Below, one piece after another: positions 1 through 9,700 of a stretch of 64,000 bases of DNA. The notes under the pieces were generated by a model. It was not told where the DNA came from, ran no database searches, and was given only the letters and a program-made list of their open reading frames with translations. The stretch comes from Hyphomicrobiales bacterium (GTDB lineage: Bacteria > Pseudomonadota > Alphaproteobacteria > Rhizobiales > Rhizobiaceae): positions 203,484 through 267,483 of the forward strand of contig UEHQ01000008.1 in assembly GCA_900489925.1 (NCBI GenBank). Reading direction: 5' to 3'. How positions within the stretch are numbered: the first letter of the stretch is position 1; each line of letters opens with the position of its first letter. A program made the translations under genes and the position numbers.

Positions 1-55
1 TCCGATCGAGCAGGAGGGCAAGCACCATCACGAGAAAGTTCAGTTCGATCGTCAT
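1..55 (-). CDS. cobD: Adenosylcobinamide-phosphate synthase, N-terminal 18 codons only
   Basis: An ATG at 55-53 overlaps the stop of the upstream decarboxylase gene (ATGA). It opens a frame beginning MTIELNFLVMVLALLLDR that runs out of the window. This hydrophobic start followed by LLLDR resembles the first membrane segment of CbiB/CobD, the inner-membrane enzyme that attaches aminopropanol phosphate to adenosylcobyric acid. The position directly after the threonine-phosphate decarboxylase gene, which makes its substrate, supports the call. Only 18 residues are visible, so identity rests on this short match and on context. Confidence 0.7.
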   Translation of the reverse strand, partial: MTIELNFLVMVLALLLDR

Positions 56-1053
56 CCGTTGAAACTCTGAAGGGCCTCGCCAAGCCGGCCGTCGCTCGCA
101 ACATCGGGAGCAACCCCGAACCGCAGCCACCGGGGCGCATAGTCGAACTTGCGGACCAGAATTCGATGTCGGCACAGATGCGCATGCAGCGCATCGGCCT
201 CAGCATGATCCACCAGCGAAAACAAGGCAGTTCCGCCGCAGATACGAAGATCGCTTGCTTCGAGCACAGCGCGGAGCGCCGCACCCCTTTCCTCGATCGC
301 ACGGCGGATCGGCGCGGTGTCCGCCCGCAGCAGCGATGTAGCAATGGTAAGCGCCGGGCCGGAGACGGCCCACGGCCCCAGCCAGTTCTCGAACTGATCG
401 AGGATCCGGCGAGATGCCACCACAAAGCCCAAGCGCAGCCCGGCGAGGCCGAAGAATTTTCCGAAGGAGCGGAAGACGATTAGGTTCGGCAAACGCGACA
501 CCTGCGGCACGATGCTGATATCAGGTACGGTGTCGCCGAAGGCCTCGTCGACGACGAGGATCCCGCCCCTCGCCGCCATGCGCTCGCTGAGCGCAACCAG
601 GGCTTCAGCAGGGACGATCCGGCCATCCGGATTATTGGGATTGACGACGATCACGAGGGCATGACGATCGTCAATCCTGCCGATGTCCTCGAGAATGTCG
701 ACAGGATAGCCACCCGACCTGAAAGCGCGTTCGTACTCTCCATAGGTCGGCCCAAGGATTGCAATGCGCACCTCGCCGTTCAGCAAGCGCGGCAACAGTT
801 GGATCGCCGACTGTGTGCCGGGAACGGGAAGCGGCTGGATATCGCCACTGCGATAATAGTCCCGAGCAGCGTTGCGGGCTTCATCGACCAGATGCGCATC
901 CGGAAGCCGATGCCATGCGCGCGCCGGAATGTCCGGCAACGCGGCCAGATGAGGGCTGATGCCGGTCGATAGGTCCAGCCAATCCTGCGGGCGACCGCCG
1001 TAGAGCGCCGCCGCGGCGGTGATGCCGCCGCCATGAATTATCGGCGCATTCAC
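52..1053 (-). CDS. cobC: Threonine-phosphate decarboxylase (CobC/CobD family), cobalamin side-chain synthesis
   Basis: A 333-aa fold-type-I PLP enzyme. In the family it decarboxylates L-threonine-O-3-phosphate to (R)-1-amino-2-propanol phosphate, the linker of the cobalamin nucleotide loop. The sequence shows the glycine-rich start HGGGITAAAALYGG, the VNPNNPDGR motif, the aspartate motif VVDEAFGD and the PLP-lysine region RSFGKFFGLAG near residue 200. The start is a GTG at 1053 whose GTGA overlaps the cobB stop; the 3' end overlaps cobD in the same way, indicating translational coupling in a cobA-cobB-cobC-cobD operon. Named cobC in the Pseudomonas denitrificans scheme (cobD in Salmonella). 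Confidence 0.9.
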   Translation of the reverse strand: MNAPIIHGGGITAAAALYGGRPQDWLDLSTGISPHLAALPDIPARAWHRLPDAHLVDEARNAARDYYRSGDIQPLPVPGTQSAIQLLPRLLNGEVRIAILGPTYGEYERAFRSGGYPVDILEDIGRIDDRHALVIVVNPNNPDGRIVPAEALVALSERMAARGGILVVDEAFGDTVPDISIVPQVSRLPNLIVFRSFGKFFGLAGLRLGFVVASRRILDQFENWLGPWAVSGPALTIATSLLRADTAPIRRAIEERGAALRAVLEASDLRICGGTALFSLVDHAEADALHAHLCRHRILVRKFDYAPRWLRFGVAPDVASDGRLGEALQSFNG

Positions 1054-2357
1054 GCAACGTCCCCCGCGAGGTCAATCAGATGCATGTAGGATCCCGCCAC
1101 CTGGGCGCGCTGCATCCCGGCCGCGCCGAGATCATTGTTCAGCGCATCTGTCACCTGGAACAGCCGATCGGCATCGCCTTCGGAAACGACGGTCGAATAG
1201 TGAAATTCATGCGCGGTCATTGGCCTCTCGAAGAAGGAGCCGTTCAGCGGCGACACGCGGCGATAACCAAGATGACGCTTGCGATCTTCATAACTCGTGA
1301 CCAGCGGCAGCAATCCAAGCATTGGATGTCTTTCCCCGACGCCGTCGATCAGACCATCACCCAGAACCATATAGCCACCGCATTCGCCATAGATGCGCAC
1401 GCCGCTTTCCGCGGCCTGGCGCATCGCCGCACGAAACGTCTGAGCCCCGGCAATCTTGCCGGCATGCAGCTCTGGATATCCACCCGGAAGATAGATGGCA
1501 TCCGCAGTCCTGTCGGGCGCCTCGTCCGCCAACGGCGAAAAGAACACGATATCGGCGCCGCGACGGCGCCAGCCGAGCAGCATATGCTCGTAGGAAAAGG
1601 CAAACGCTATGTCGCGAGCAACAGCAATCCGGCTGCCAAGCGGAGGCAACCTCGCGATATTGGCCGTCGACGGCCTGTTGAGACCTTGCCGCGCGACCCG
1701 CAACAGGAATTCGAAATTGCACTCTTCAGAGACCGCGTCCGCCGCATGCTCGATGAAATTTTCCAGCGTTTGATGCTCACCGGCCTGCACGAGGCCGAGA
1801 TGGCGTTCGGGCAAAGCAATCTCGTTGTCGCGACGGACAACCGCGATGATCGGCATTCGGATGGCATCCAGCGCCTGGCGAAGCATCATTTCATGACGTT
1901 CGCCGCCTACCTTGTTGAGAATGACGCCGGCGATCCGGACATCGGCGCGAAAGCCAGCAAATCCCGCCACCAGCGCGGCAACAGACTGCGACATATGCGA
2001 GGCATCGACGACGAGGATGACCGAAAGGCCCAGCATCGCCGCAAGATCCGCGGCGGTCCCCTTTCCATCGGCGGCGCCGTCGAAAAGGCCCATCATGGCC
2101 TCGATCACCAGCAACCGGTCGCCGGAGCGATGCAGCGTCGCATTCGCCGTGATCAGTTCGGGACGCATCGCCCAGGGATCGAAGTTGAGGCACGCGACGC
2201 CGCTCGCCGCCGCATGAAAGGCAGGGTCGATATAGTCCGGCCCGGCTTTGCCCGGCGCGATCTCCACGCCCCGCCGTCGCAACGCCCGTAGAAGCCCAAG
2301 GGTAACCGTCGTCTTGCCTGATCCGGAGGACGGGGCCGCAATCAACAGACCGCTCAT
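1050..2357 (-). CDS. cobB: Cobyrinate a,c-diamide synthase (hydrogenobyrinic acid a,c-diamide synthase)
   Basis: A 435-aa glutamine-dependent amidase of the CobB/CbiA family, which converts (hydrogeno)byrinic acid to its a,c-diamide using ATP and glutamine. The N-terminal P-loop APSSGSGKTT lies at about residues 8-17, and the C-terminal class I glutamine amidotransferase domain shows the catalytic Cys in GECGGYMVLG and the His motif HEFHYS. The start was set at the ATG at 2357 because it overlaps the cobA stop (ATGA); an upstream extension would run deep into cobA. Together with cobN in this window it fits the aerobic cobalt-insertion route. Confidence 0.92.
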   Translation of the reverse strand: MSGLLIAAPSSGSGKTTVTLGLLRALRRRGVEIAPGKAGPDYIDPAFHAAASGVACLNFDPWAMRPELITANATLHRSGDRLLVIEAMMGLFDGAADGKGTAADLAAMLGLSVILVVDASHMSQSVAALVAGFAGFRADVRIAGVILNKVGGERHEMMLRQALDAIRMPIIAVVRRDNEIALPERHLGLVQAGEHQTLENFIEHAADAVSEECNFEFLLRVARQGLNRPSTANIARLPPLGSRIAVARDIAFAFSYEHMLLGWRRRGADIVFFSPLADEAPDRTADAIYLPGGYPELHAGKIAGAQTFRAAMRQAAESGVRIYGECGGYMVLGDGLIDGVGERHPMLGLLPLVTSYEDRKRHLGYRRVSPLNGSFFERPMTAHEFHYSTVVSEGDADRLFQVTDALNNDLGAAGMQRAQVAGSYMHLIDLAGDVA

Positions 2358-3196
2358 GCTGTCTCCTTGCTGCTCGAATGCCGAAATGGATCGGGACGCA
2401 GGCGACGCCCTGCGAGCGCGCCCAACCAATCAAGAGACTCCCTCAGCCGGACCACCTCGCCGACAACCACGATCGCCGGAGGTTCCAGGCCCGACTCGAG
2501 TGCCGCCACCGGCGCCTCGCCGAGCGTGGTCTCCAGAACCTTTTGACCGCGCGTCGTTGCGTTGCAGACGAAGGCGACCGGCTCGGATGGCGACCGACCG
2601 CCGGCAATCAGCTTCGCGCTGATCTCCCTGATATGCTTCATCGCCATATACATGACGATCACGGGCGACCCTTTGGCGATCGCGTCCCAGTTTATGGCAT
2701 CGGGAACCAGACCGGAAGAGCTATGGCCCGTCAGAAATGTCACGGCATGATTGAGGTCCCGATGGGTCACGGGGATGCCGGCATAGGCCAGCCCACCAAT
2801 CCCTGCGCTGACCCCGGGAACAATGCGAAACGGGATATTGTGTTCGACAAGCGTCAACGCCTCTTCACCGCCGCGGCCGAACACGAAGGGATCGCCCCCT
2901 TTGAGGCGTAGCACACGCTTCCCCGACTGCGCCAGTTCGACGAGACGGAGCGAAATATCGCGCTGCTTGGCCGAAGGCTTGCCCCCGCGCTTGCCGGCAT
3001 ATTCCAGGGTGGCCCCTTCCCGCGCCAGCTTGAGAGAGTCCGCATCCACCAATGCGTCGTGAACGACGACATCTGCTTCCATCAGCCCCCGGACGGCGAG
3101 AAGCGTCAGCAACCCGGCCTCGCCCGGGCCAGCGCCGACAAGCCAGACACTGCCCGGCTCAAGCGCCGGAAGATGGGAAAACACAGCTTCAATCAT
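2354..3196 (-). CDS. cobA: Uroporphyrinogen-III C-methyltransferase
   Basis: A 280-aa SAM-dependent methyltransferase that makes precorrin-2 from uroporphyrinogen III, the branch point from haem into corrinoids. It shows both family signatures: the SAM loop GAGPGEAGLLTLLA near residue 22 and RLKGGDPFVFGRGGEE near residue 100. There is no siroheme-synthase (CysG N-terminal) fusion, so it is a stand-alone SUMT. It is the first gene of the overlapping cobA-cobB-cobC-cobD set. The 179 bp upstream contain an inverted repeat (TGAATCCG / CGGATTCA, about 3247-3300) of unknown role. No B12 riboswitch is visible immediately upstream. Confidence 0.92.
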   Translation of the reverse strand: MIEAVFSHLPALEPGSVWLVGAGPGEAGLLTLLAVRGLMEADVVVHDALVDADSLKLAREGATLEYAGKRGGKPSAKQRDISLRLVELAQSGKRVLRLKGGDPFVFGRGGEEALTLVEHNIPFRIVPGVSAGIGGLAYAGIPVTHRDLNHAVTFLTGHSSSGLVPDAINWDAIAKGSPVIVMYMAMKHIREISAKLIAGGRSPSEPVAFVCNATTRGQKVLETTLGEAPVAALESGLEPPAIVVVGEVVRLRESLDWLGALAGRRLRPDPFRHSSSKETA

Positions 3197-3375
3197 GGAG
3201 ATGATCTATGCCCGGAGGGTGGCTAGGTCAACGCTGCGAGACGCGATGAATCCGATCTGTCGCTGTCGCAGCGAATCGACATCGAAACAACCGGATTCAA
3301 GACATGAAGATCTTGGCGCAAACGACTGAACAGACTCGCCAATACCTTTGCGCCTACCTTCCGTTGCTGCGGCGA

Positions 3376-4326
3376 TCAGGCCCTGAGCAGCGTGTCACCG
3401 ATGAGATCGATGACCTGCTGCGAGCTGATACCCGTGCAGACGATCTGGCTCGGCAAGCCGTCCCAATCGCCTGGCGGGAAGTGACGACCGTCCGGCTTTA
3501 CGATTGTCTGGCCGTCGGCAATGCCTCCGCACACCACGCGAACCGCGCCGCCGATCGAGGTGAACAGTTCCGGCGCAACGACATAAACGCAGGCACAGCT
3601 GTCATGAACCATCATGCCATCGTCAACGGCATGCTTGTAGAAATCGATATAGAACTGCGACAGGTCGTTCAGCAGCTTCACCGCCTTGTCGCCCCTAGCT
3701 GCTATATCGCCAAGATATCCGCGGCTCATCGTCGTGATCGCGGTCACGTCGAGACCGATGACGACGACTTTCCATGGCGCCGTCATGACGATATCGGCGG
3801 CTTCCGGATCGCCGTGAATATTGGCTTCAGCCACCGGCGTGACGTTGCCCGGCACATAGAAGTTGCCACCCATGATGACCACGCTCTTCACGAGCCCGGC
3901 AATCTCGGGGTCTTCCTTCAAAGCCAGGGCAAGATTGGTCATGCGACCGACCGCAACCAGCGTCACCTCACCCGGGTTCGCACGAACCGTCTCGATGATG
4001 AACTTGTAGGCCGGGCGCGGATCGAGCGGCACATCGACCGTTTCCGGTACGTCGATATTGCCGAGACCATCGTCGCCATGCACGAAGGTTGGCCAGGCGC
4101 CTTCCTTGCGCGAAGGGTTGATGGTCACGCTCGCACCCTTGGCAACAGGTGCCGAAATATTCCATTCACGCTTCAGGAACAGCGCATTGCGCGTGGTCGT
4201 CTCGATCGAGGCATTGCCGAAGACGGTCGTTATGCCGATCAGATCGATCTCTGGGTGCCGGTGCAGGAAGAGAAGTGCCATTGCATCGTCGACGCCCGGA
4301 TCCGTGTCATAAATGACCTTGTGCAT
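3376..4326 (-). CDS. Nucleoside hydrolase (IunH/RihA family)
   Basis: A 316-aa inosine-uridine preferring nucleoside hydrolase. The family cleaves the N-glycosidic bond of ribonucleosides. The N-terminus carries the calcium-binding signature YDTDPGVDDAMAL (residues 6-18); further typical elements are VAVGRMTNLALAL, VIMGGNF and the C-terminal VHDSCACVYVV segment. It lies on the same strand as cobE, 68 bp downstream of it, and before cobA, so it may be co-transcribed with corrin genes. A role in supplying or salvaging bases for the lower ligand is only a guess; ordinary purine or pyrimidine salvage is as likely. Substrate preference cannot be read from the sequence. Confidence 0.88.
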   Translation of the reverse strand: MHKVIYDTDPGVDDAMALLFLHRHPEIDLIGITTVFGNASIETTTRNALFLKREWNISAPVAKGASVTINPSRKEGAWPTFVHGDDGLGNIDVPETVDVPLDPRPAYKFIIETVRANPGEVTLVAVGRMTNLALALKEDPEIAGLVKSVVIMGGNFYVPGNVTPVAEANIHGDPEAADIVMTAPWKVVVIGLDVTAITTMSRGYLGDIAARGDKAVKLLNDLSQFYIDFYKHAVDDGMMVHDSCACVYVVAPELFTSIGGAVRVVCGGIADGQTIVKPDGRHFPPGDWDGLPSQIVCTGISSQQVIDLIGDTLLRA

Positions 4327-4394
4327 GAATGTTCCTTTTCGTTATTGCCGCAGGCAGCCGGACGGCGCCGCGAAAGGCGCCACCATAGCGTCCG

Positions 4395-4814
4395 CTATTG
4401 TTTCTGCAACGGCATCTGCGCGATCGCGACGGTGGCTCGGCGGGATTTTGTTTTCGGAAGCAACAGTTCGCCAAGCGAGCCAATCGCCGCAAGTGCTGCC
4501 GATTCGGCAACGCCATGGCAGCCGACGCGGGCAAAGACGATATCGGAGGGGTTCTTGATCCGCGGCGTCTCAGCTTCGAGCGCCTCCGCCCGGAAAAACA
4601 GCACCGGCACCGAAAAGCGTTCCGCCACAGCCAGGATCGCAGGCTCCTCAGCGCGCGTATCGATCGAAGCGACCACAGCCAGTTCCTCAGCGGCAACGCC
4701 GGCCTCTGCCAACGCGGCCGCGACAAGCTCATGCACCTCGTCCACCGATGCCGCCCGTTCACAACCGATCCCGACCGCGTATCTGCGCCTGTTGTCGAAT
4801 TCAATCTTACTCAT
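4395..4814 (-). CDS. cobE: CobE protein (CbiG C-terminal domain family)
   Basis: A 139-aa protein with the CbiG C-terminal/CobE pattern: GIGCERAASVDEV near residue 15, VVASIDTRAEEPAI in the middle and FARVGCHGVAESAAL near the C-terminus. In the aerobic pathway CobE is genetically linked to corrin synthesis; its precise role is unsettled in the literature I know. The start was set at the ATG at 4814 (MSKIEFDNRRRY), because longer starts add a non-homologous leader that runs into the divergent transporter gene. It is followed on the same strand by the nucleoside hydrolase. Confidence 0.85.
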   Translation of the reverse strand: MSKIEFDNRRRYAVGIGCERAASVDEVHELVAAALAEAGVAAEELAVVASIDTRAEEPAILAVAERFSVPVLFFRAEALEAETPRIKNPSDIVFARVGCHGVAESAALAAIGSLGELLLPKTKSRRATVAIAQMPLQKQ

Positions 4815-4912
4815 AGGCGATGCGATTGCCGGCTCCTGTGTCGCACAAGCCATTGCAGCCCCGAAAGGGAAATGCAACATGCGCCGCAAACGCGCATCCC
4901 AGAGTACCCGCC

Positions 4913-5698
4913 TTGTCAGACCTTGCCCCCCATCTGCTTTTCCTCCTCGCCGCCGCCGGTTTCCTCGCCGGTTTTGTCGATTCCATCGCCGGCGGGGGCG
5001 GCCTGATCACCGTTCCGGCCATGCTTATTGCCGGCATCCCGCCGCTGCAAACGCTCGGCACCAACAAGGTACAAGCCGTATTCGGCTCGGCATCGGCCAC
5101 GGTCGCCTATGCTCGCAAGGGCCACGTCAAATTGCGCGAGCAGCTGCCGATGGCCTTCATGGCCGTCGCGGGCGGAGCGCTTGGCGCTGCGCTGGCAACG
5201 ATCGTTCCTGGAGATGTTCTGCGCGCAATCATGCCGGTGCTGCTGGTCGCGATTGCGCTCTACTTCGCCCTCAAGCCGAACCTCAATGACGTCGACAAGC
5301 ACCGCCGCATGAGCCCGCTCGTCTTCGGCGCCACGCTCGTTCCCGCGATTGGCTTCTACGACGGCGTATTCGGCCCCGGCACCGGCTCGTTCTTCATGCT
5401 CTCCTTCGTGTCGCTGGCCGGCTTCGGCATGCTGAAGGCGACCGCGCATACGAAGATGCTGAACTTTGGCTCCAACATCGGCGCGCTTATCGTCTTCGTA
5501 TCGTTCGGCGCAACGCTGTGGAAGATCGGGCTGATCATGGGCGTTTGCCAGTTTCTCGGCGCACAGCTTGGCTCTCGGCTGGCCATGCGAACCGGCGCCC
5601 GCCTGATCAAGCCGCTCCTTGTGATTGTTTGCGTGGCTTTCGCGATCAAGCTGATGGCCGATCCGCTGAACCCGCTGCGGGTCTGGCTGGGCGTCTGA
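4913..5698 (+). CDS. TSUP (TauE/SafE) family membrane transporter
   Basis: A hydrophobic protein of about 261 aa with the TauE/SafE pattern: a first segment with GFLAGFVDSIAGGGGLI, a GTNKVQAVFGS loop, and in the second half GFYDGVFGPGTGSF plus AHTKMLNFGSN. Members export or import sulfonates, sulfite and other organic acids. A TTG at 4913 (SDLAPHLLF) is preferred over the ATG at 4820, because it gives the usual N-terminus and leaves about 98 bp for promoters diverging from cobE. The ATG at 4820 would leave only 5 bp, and its leader is not membrane-like. Being on the opposite strand, it may be unrelated to cobalamin. Confidence 0.82.
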   Translation: MSDLAPHLLFLLAAAGFLAGFVDSIAGGGGLITVPAMLIAGIPPLQTLGTNKVQAVFGSASATVAYARKGHVKLREQLPMAFMAVAGGALGAALATIVPGDVLRAIMPVLLVAIALYFALKPNLNDVDKHRRMSPLVFGATLVPAIGFYDGVFGPGTGSFFMLSFVSLAGFGMLKATAHTKMLNFGSNIGALIVFVSFGATLWKIGLIMGVCQFLGAQLGSRLAMRTGARLIKPLLVIVCVAFAIKLMADPLNPLRVWLGV

Positions 5699-5701
5699 GG
5701 G

Positions 5702-6127
5702 TCAAAACAGCGCGAGAAGCAGAGCACCTCCGGCGATCAGGCTAACGCCGAGCCAGTTCATCATGTTAAGCTTCTCGCCGAGGAAGACGACGCCGAAGAT
5801 GGCGACGAGGACGATCGACAGCTTGTCGATCGGCGCGACGCGGGCGGCATCGCCGATCTTCAGGGCGCGGAAATAGGCAAGCCAAGACGCGCCGGTCGCA
5901 GCTCCTGAAAGGCACAGAAACAGCCAGGTCTTAGAAGAAATGCTGGAGAACGGCTGCCACTGCCCGCTCGCCAGCACGATGGCGCTGATGATGACAAGAA
6001 TGACAACGGTGCGGATCAGCGTCGCGAAATCCGAATTGACACCGGCCACGCCGATCTTTGCGAAGATCGCAGTCAGCGCCGCAAAAGAGGCAGACAAGAC
6101 CGCCCAGAAAACCCAGCTTTGCGTCAT
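5702..6127 (-). CDS. EamA-family membrane protein, single half-repeat
   Basis: A 141-aa protein with about five hydrophobic segments and the EamA pattern, including LSGAATGASWLAYFRALKIGDAARVAPIDKLSIVLVAIFGVVFLGEKL. It is half the size of classical DMT transporters, like the single-domain EamA proteins thought to work as dimers. Its start (6127) overlaps the cobO stop in a TGATG arrangement, so it is almost certainly co-translated with cobO. Such linkage suggests, but does not prove, a role in corrinoid, cobalt or intermediate transport. Its stop is 4 bp from the convergent TSUP gene. Confidence 0.85.
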   Translation of the reverse strand: MTQSWVFWAVLSASFAALTAIFAKIGVAGVNSDFATLIRTVVILVIISAIVLASGQWQPFSSISSKTWLFLCLSGAATGASWLAYFRALKIGDAARVAPIDKLSIVLVAIFGVVFLGEKLNMMNWLGVSLIAGGALLLALF

Positions 6128-6771
6128 CAGAACTCCACGCCCGCCTGTCCCTTGATGCCCGAGCGAAACGGATGCTTGATCAGCTCCATCTCGGTCACCA
6201 GATCGGCGATCTCGATCAGCTCATCCTTGGCATTGCGCCCGGTGAGAACGACGTGAGTCATATAGGGCTTTTCCGTCTTCAGGAACTCCACGACCTCGTT
6301 GATATCGATGTAATCGTAGCGCAGCGCGATGTTGATCTCGTCGAGCAACACCATCGAATTGCGCTCGTCGCGGATCAGCTCCTTGGCTTTTTCCCAGGCA
6401 GCCCCGGCTGCTGCCACGTCACGGGCGCGATCCTGCGTCTCCCAGGTAAAACCCTCGCCCATCGTGTGGAACTGGCAGACATCGGAGAAATGCTTCTCGA
6501 TCAGGTCGCGCTCGCCCGTCCACATCGCGCCCTTGATGAACTGCACGACGGCGGATGGCTTGCCATGCGCGATATGGCGGAAAATCATCCCGAAAGCCGA
6601 GGACGACTTGCCCTTGCCCTTGCCCGTGTGGACGATGATCAGGCCCTTCTCGCCCGTCTTCGTCGCCATGATCTTGTCGCGCGCGGCCTTCTTCTTGGCC
6701 ATCTTCTCGCTGTGGCGGGCGTCGTCGTGGCCAGTGGCCTCCGTCGTGGTCTCGGTGGTTTCCTCAGTCAT
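6127..6771 (-). CDS. cobO: Cob(I)yrinic acid a,c-diamide adenosyltransferase
   Basis: A 214-aa CobA/CobO-type ATP:corrinoid adenosyltransferase, which adds the 5'-deoxyadenosyl ligand to cobalt. The nucleotide-binding loop HTGKGKGKSSSAFGM follows a basic stretch near residue 50; VLLDEINIALRYDY and VVLTGRNAKDELIEIADLVTEM are further family signatures. The start was set at 6771 (MTEETTE), one base past the cobN stop (TGACATG), which fits translational coupling. Co-location with cobN matches its known place after cobalt insertion. Confidence 0.92.
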   Translation of the reverse strand: MTEETTETTTEATGHDDARHSEKMAKKKAARDKIMATKTGEKGLIIVHTGKGKGKSSSAFGMIFRHIAHGKPSAVVQFIKGAMWTGERDLIEKHFSDVCQFHTMGEGFTWETQDRARDVAAAGAAWEKAKELIRDERNSMVLLDEINIALRYDYIDINEVVEFLKTEKPYMTHVVLTGRNAKDELIEIADLVTEMELIKHPFRSGIKGQAGVEF

Positions 6772-6772
6772 G

Positions 6773-9700
6773 TCAAACTTCCCCGGATGCAATCTTCAAT
6801 CGGTCGGCGGTGTCGGCACCGCCTGATCTGTCGTGTGTGTTGTCTGTGGCAGCGAGATCGAACTGCGCCGAATTGCTGCGCGGCGTCCACAGCCGCCGCT
6901 CGATCGCCTCCAGCAGTCGCTGCTTCATCTCCTCGTAGGCCGCAGGGTTCTTCTCGATCATGAAATCGCGCACGCGCTGATCGGCGACGAAGGCCTGATA
7001 GACCGCCTCGAAATGATGGTTGCCGACAGCGCCTGTCGTCGCAGCAAATGCGAAGAGATAATCGACCGTCGCAGCGATCTCGAACGCGCCCTTGTAGCCA
7101 TGGCGCATGACGCCATCGATCCACTTCGGATTGACGACGCGGCCGCGCACCACGCGAGCGATCTCTTCTTCCAGCGACCGGATGACCGGCTTTTCCGGCA
7201 TGGAGTGATCATTGTGATAGATCGACGGCCTGTTGCCGCCGAGCGTTTCCGCTGCCGCAGCCATACCGCCTTCGAACTGGTAGTAGTCGTCGCTGTCGAG
7301 CAGGTCGTGCTCGCGATTGTCCTGGTTCTGCACGACAGCCTGGATGGAGCGCAGCCGCTCCTCGAACACGCCGCGCTCGGCCCGGCCCTCTTCGCCGGCT
7401 CCGTAGGCATAGCTGCCCCAGACCAGATAGGCCTCCGCCAGATCGGCACGCCGCTCCCAGCCCTTCTCGTCGATCAGCGCCTGCAGCCCGGCGCCGTAAG
7501 CCCCAGGCTTCGACCCGAAAATCCGATACCCCGCCCGCCTCTTCGCCTGCGACGCGTCGAGTCCCGCCTCCTCAAGCCGCGCCGCCTCGCCCCGCATACG
7601 TGCCGCGATCGGATTGTCTTCAACGTCCTCATCCAGCGCCCCGACGGCCCGGATCGCCTTGTCGAACAGCGCGATCTGCTCCGGAAAAGCATCCCGGAAG
7701 AAGCCTGAAATGCGCAACGTAACATCCACGCGCGGCCGCCTCAGCAGAGCCTGCGGAATGATCTCGTAGCCGGTGACCCGCCGCGATGTCATATCCCAGA
7801 CCGGCTTGACGCCGATCAGCGCCAGCGCCTGGGCGATATCGTCGCCGCCGGTGCGCATGTTCGACGTGCCCCAGGCCGTCAGCCCGAAGGACACCGGCCA
7901 TTCGCCATGATCCTGCACATAACGCCGCACCAGAAGCTCCGCCGATTTCTTGCCCAGCTCATAGGCAGCCGGCGTCGGCACCGCGCGGCTGTCCACCGAA
8001 TAAAAGTTCCGCCCCGTCGGCAAGACATCCGGCCGCCCGCGCGTCGGTGCGCCTGAGGGACCGGGTGGCACGAAGCGGCCGTCGAGGCCCCGGAGCAAGC
8101 CTTCGATCTCTGCGTCGCCGCAGGCAAGGATGGCGGGTTTCAGGCGGGTTTCGATGTCGTGGAGGACGGCTCTGGTTTGGGACCAGAGGGCTGGGCATGG
8201 CAGTTCACCGGACACGAATTTGGCGGCCAGCAGTTCGATGCGCTCGACGGTGTCGCCCTGGGTGCGCCACGGGTCGGCCGAGACGTCCGCCAGTATCTCG
8301 GGGCGTGGCCCGGTCCAAGGAGCGGCCATGTCGCAGTCGAGAGGGTCGAAGGCTGCGTTGGTGGGTGCGTTACCCCCCTCTGCCCTGCCGGGCATCGCCC
8401 CCACAGGTGGGGAGATTGGCTGGGGTTGCCCGCTCGCTCCACGTTCATTGTTTGGTTTGGGAGAAGGCCACGAGTCGATCTCCCCCCTTGTGGGGGAGAT
8501 GTCCGGCAGGACAGAGGGGGGTATCCCACCCACCACATCACCACCACTCCCAAAAACATCCCAAGCAATCGCCCGCTGCAAGCTCCGGTCACCACCCTCA
8601 CCCAGCCCGCGCGGCACCCGCGCCAACGCAACCGTCAGATCCGTCAGCAACCGCCCTGCCGGCGACACCCCAAACACATGCAACCCATCGCGGATCTGCA
8701 TCTCCTTGAGATCGCACAAATAGGCATCGAGCTTCTTCAGCGCCTCGCTCTCGCTTTCCCCCTTGGCTATCCCCGCATCCTGATCCAGCCCGATATCCGC
8801 AACCAGTTCGAGGATCTGCTTCCCCAACAGCCGGATACGCCGAGGATCGCCGCCCGATGCCTCGTAATATTCGTCGACCAGCGCCTCCAGATCCTTCAGC
8901 GGCCCGTAGCTCTCGGCGCGCGTCAAAGGCGGTGTCAGATGGTCGATGATCACGGCGGCGGTGCGGCGCTTGGCCTGCGTTCCCTCGCCGGGATCGTTAA
9001 CGATGAAGGGATAGAGATGCGGCAACGGCCCGAGGATCGCCTCGGGATAGCAGCTTTCAGACAGCGCCAAGGCCTTGCCCGGCAGCCACTCGAGATTGCC
9101 GTGCTTGCCCATGTGGATCACCGCATGCGCATCGAATTCCTGGCGCAGGAACGCATAGAAGGCGAGATAGCCATGCGGCGGCACCAGATCCGGCGAGTGA
9201 TAGCTTTCCTTCGGATCGATATTATAGCCACGCGCCGGCTGGATACCGACGAGCACATCGCCTAAGCGCGTGAACGGCAGCGCAAATACCCCGTCCACGA
9301 CATAGGGATCAGCCTCCGGCGCACCCCAGCGCGCACCGATCTCTTCTTGAATCTTTTTCGGAAGAGTTGCTAGGAAATCCCTGTAACGACTCATGGAAAG
9401 CGTCTCGCGAATAACCTTCCCGTCGCGCCCGGAATTGGTCGGCCCATCCATGATATGACGCATCAGCGCATCGCCATCCGCGGGAATGTCAGCGACCGGA
9501 TAACCGGCCCTGCGCATAGCCTGTAGCACCTCGATCGTACCCGCAGGCGTATCGAGACCAACGCCGTTCCCCAACCGTCCATCGCGGTTCGGATAGTTCG
9601 CCATCACAAGCGCCACGCGCCGCCCAGCCGGCTTCGCATGCCGCAACCGCGCCCAGTTGGCGGCAAGCCGCGCGGTGTAAGCCATGCGTCCGGCATCCGG

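Noticed and set aside
1080..2291. Long plus-strand open frame opposite cobB
   Set aside because: It is the complement of a clearly conserved gene; its Arg/His-rich translation has no domain, as usual for shadows in high-GC DNA. The same applies to 3304-5289, 6058-6963, 8159-9265, 11001-12293, 53116-54354 and 56710-57888.
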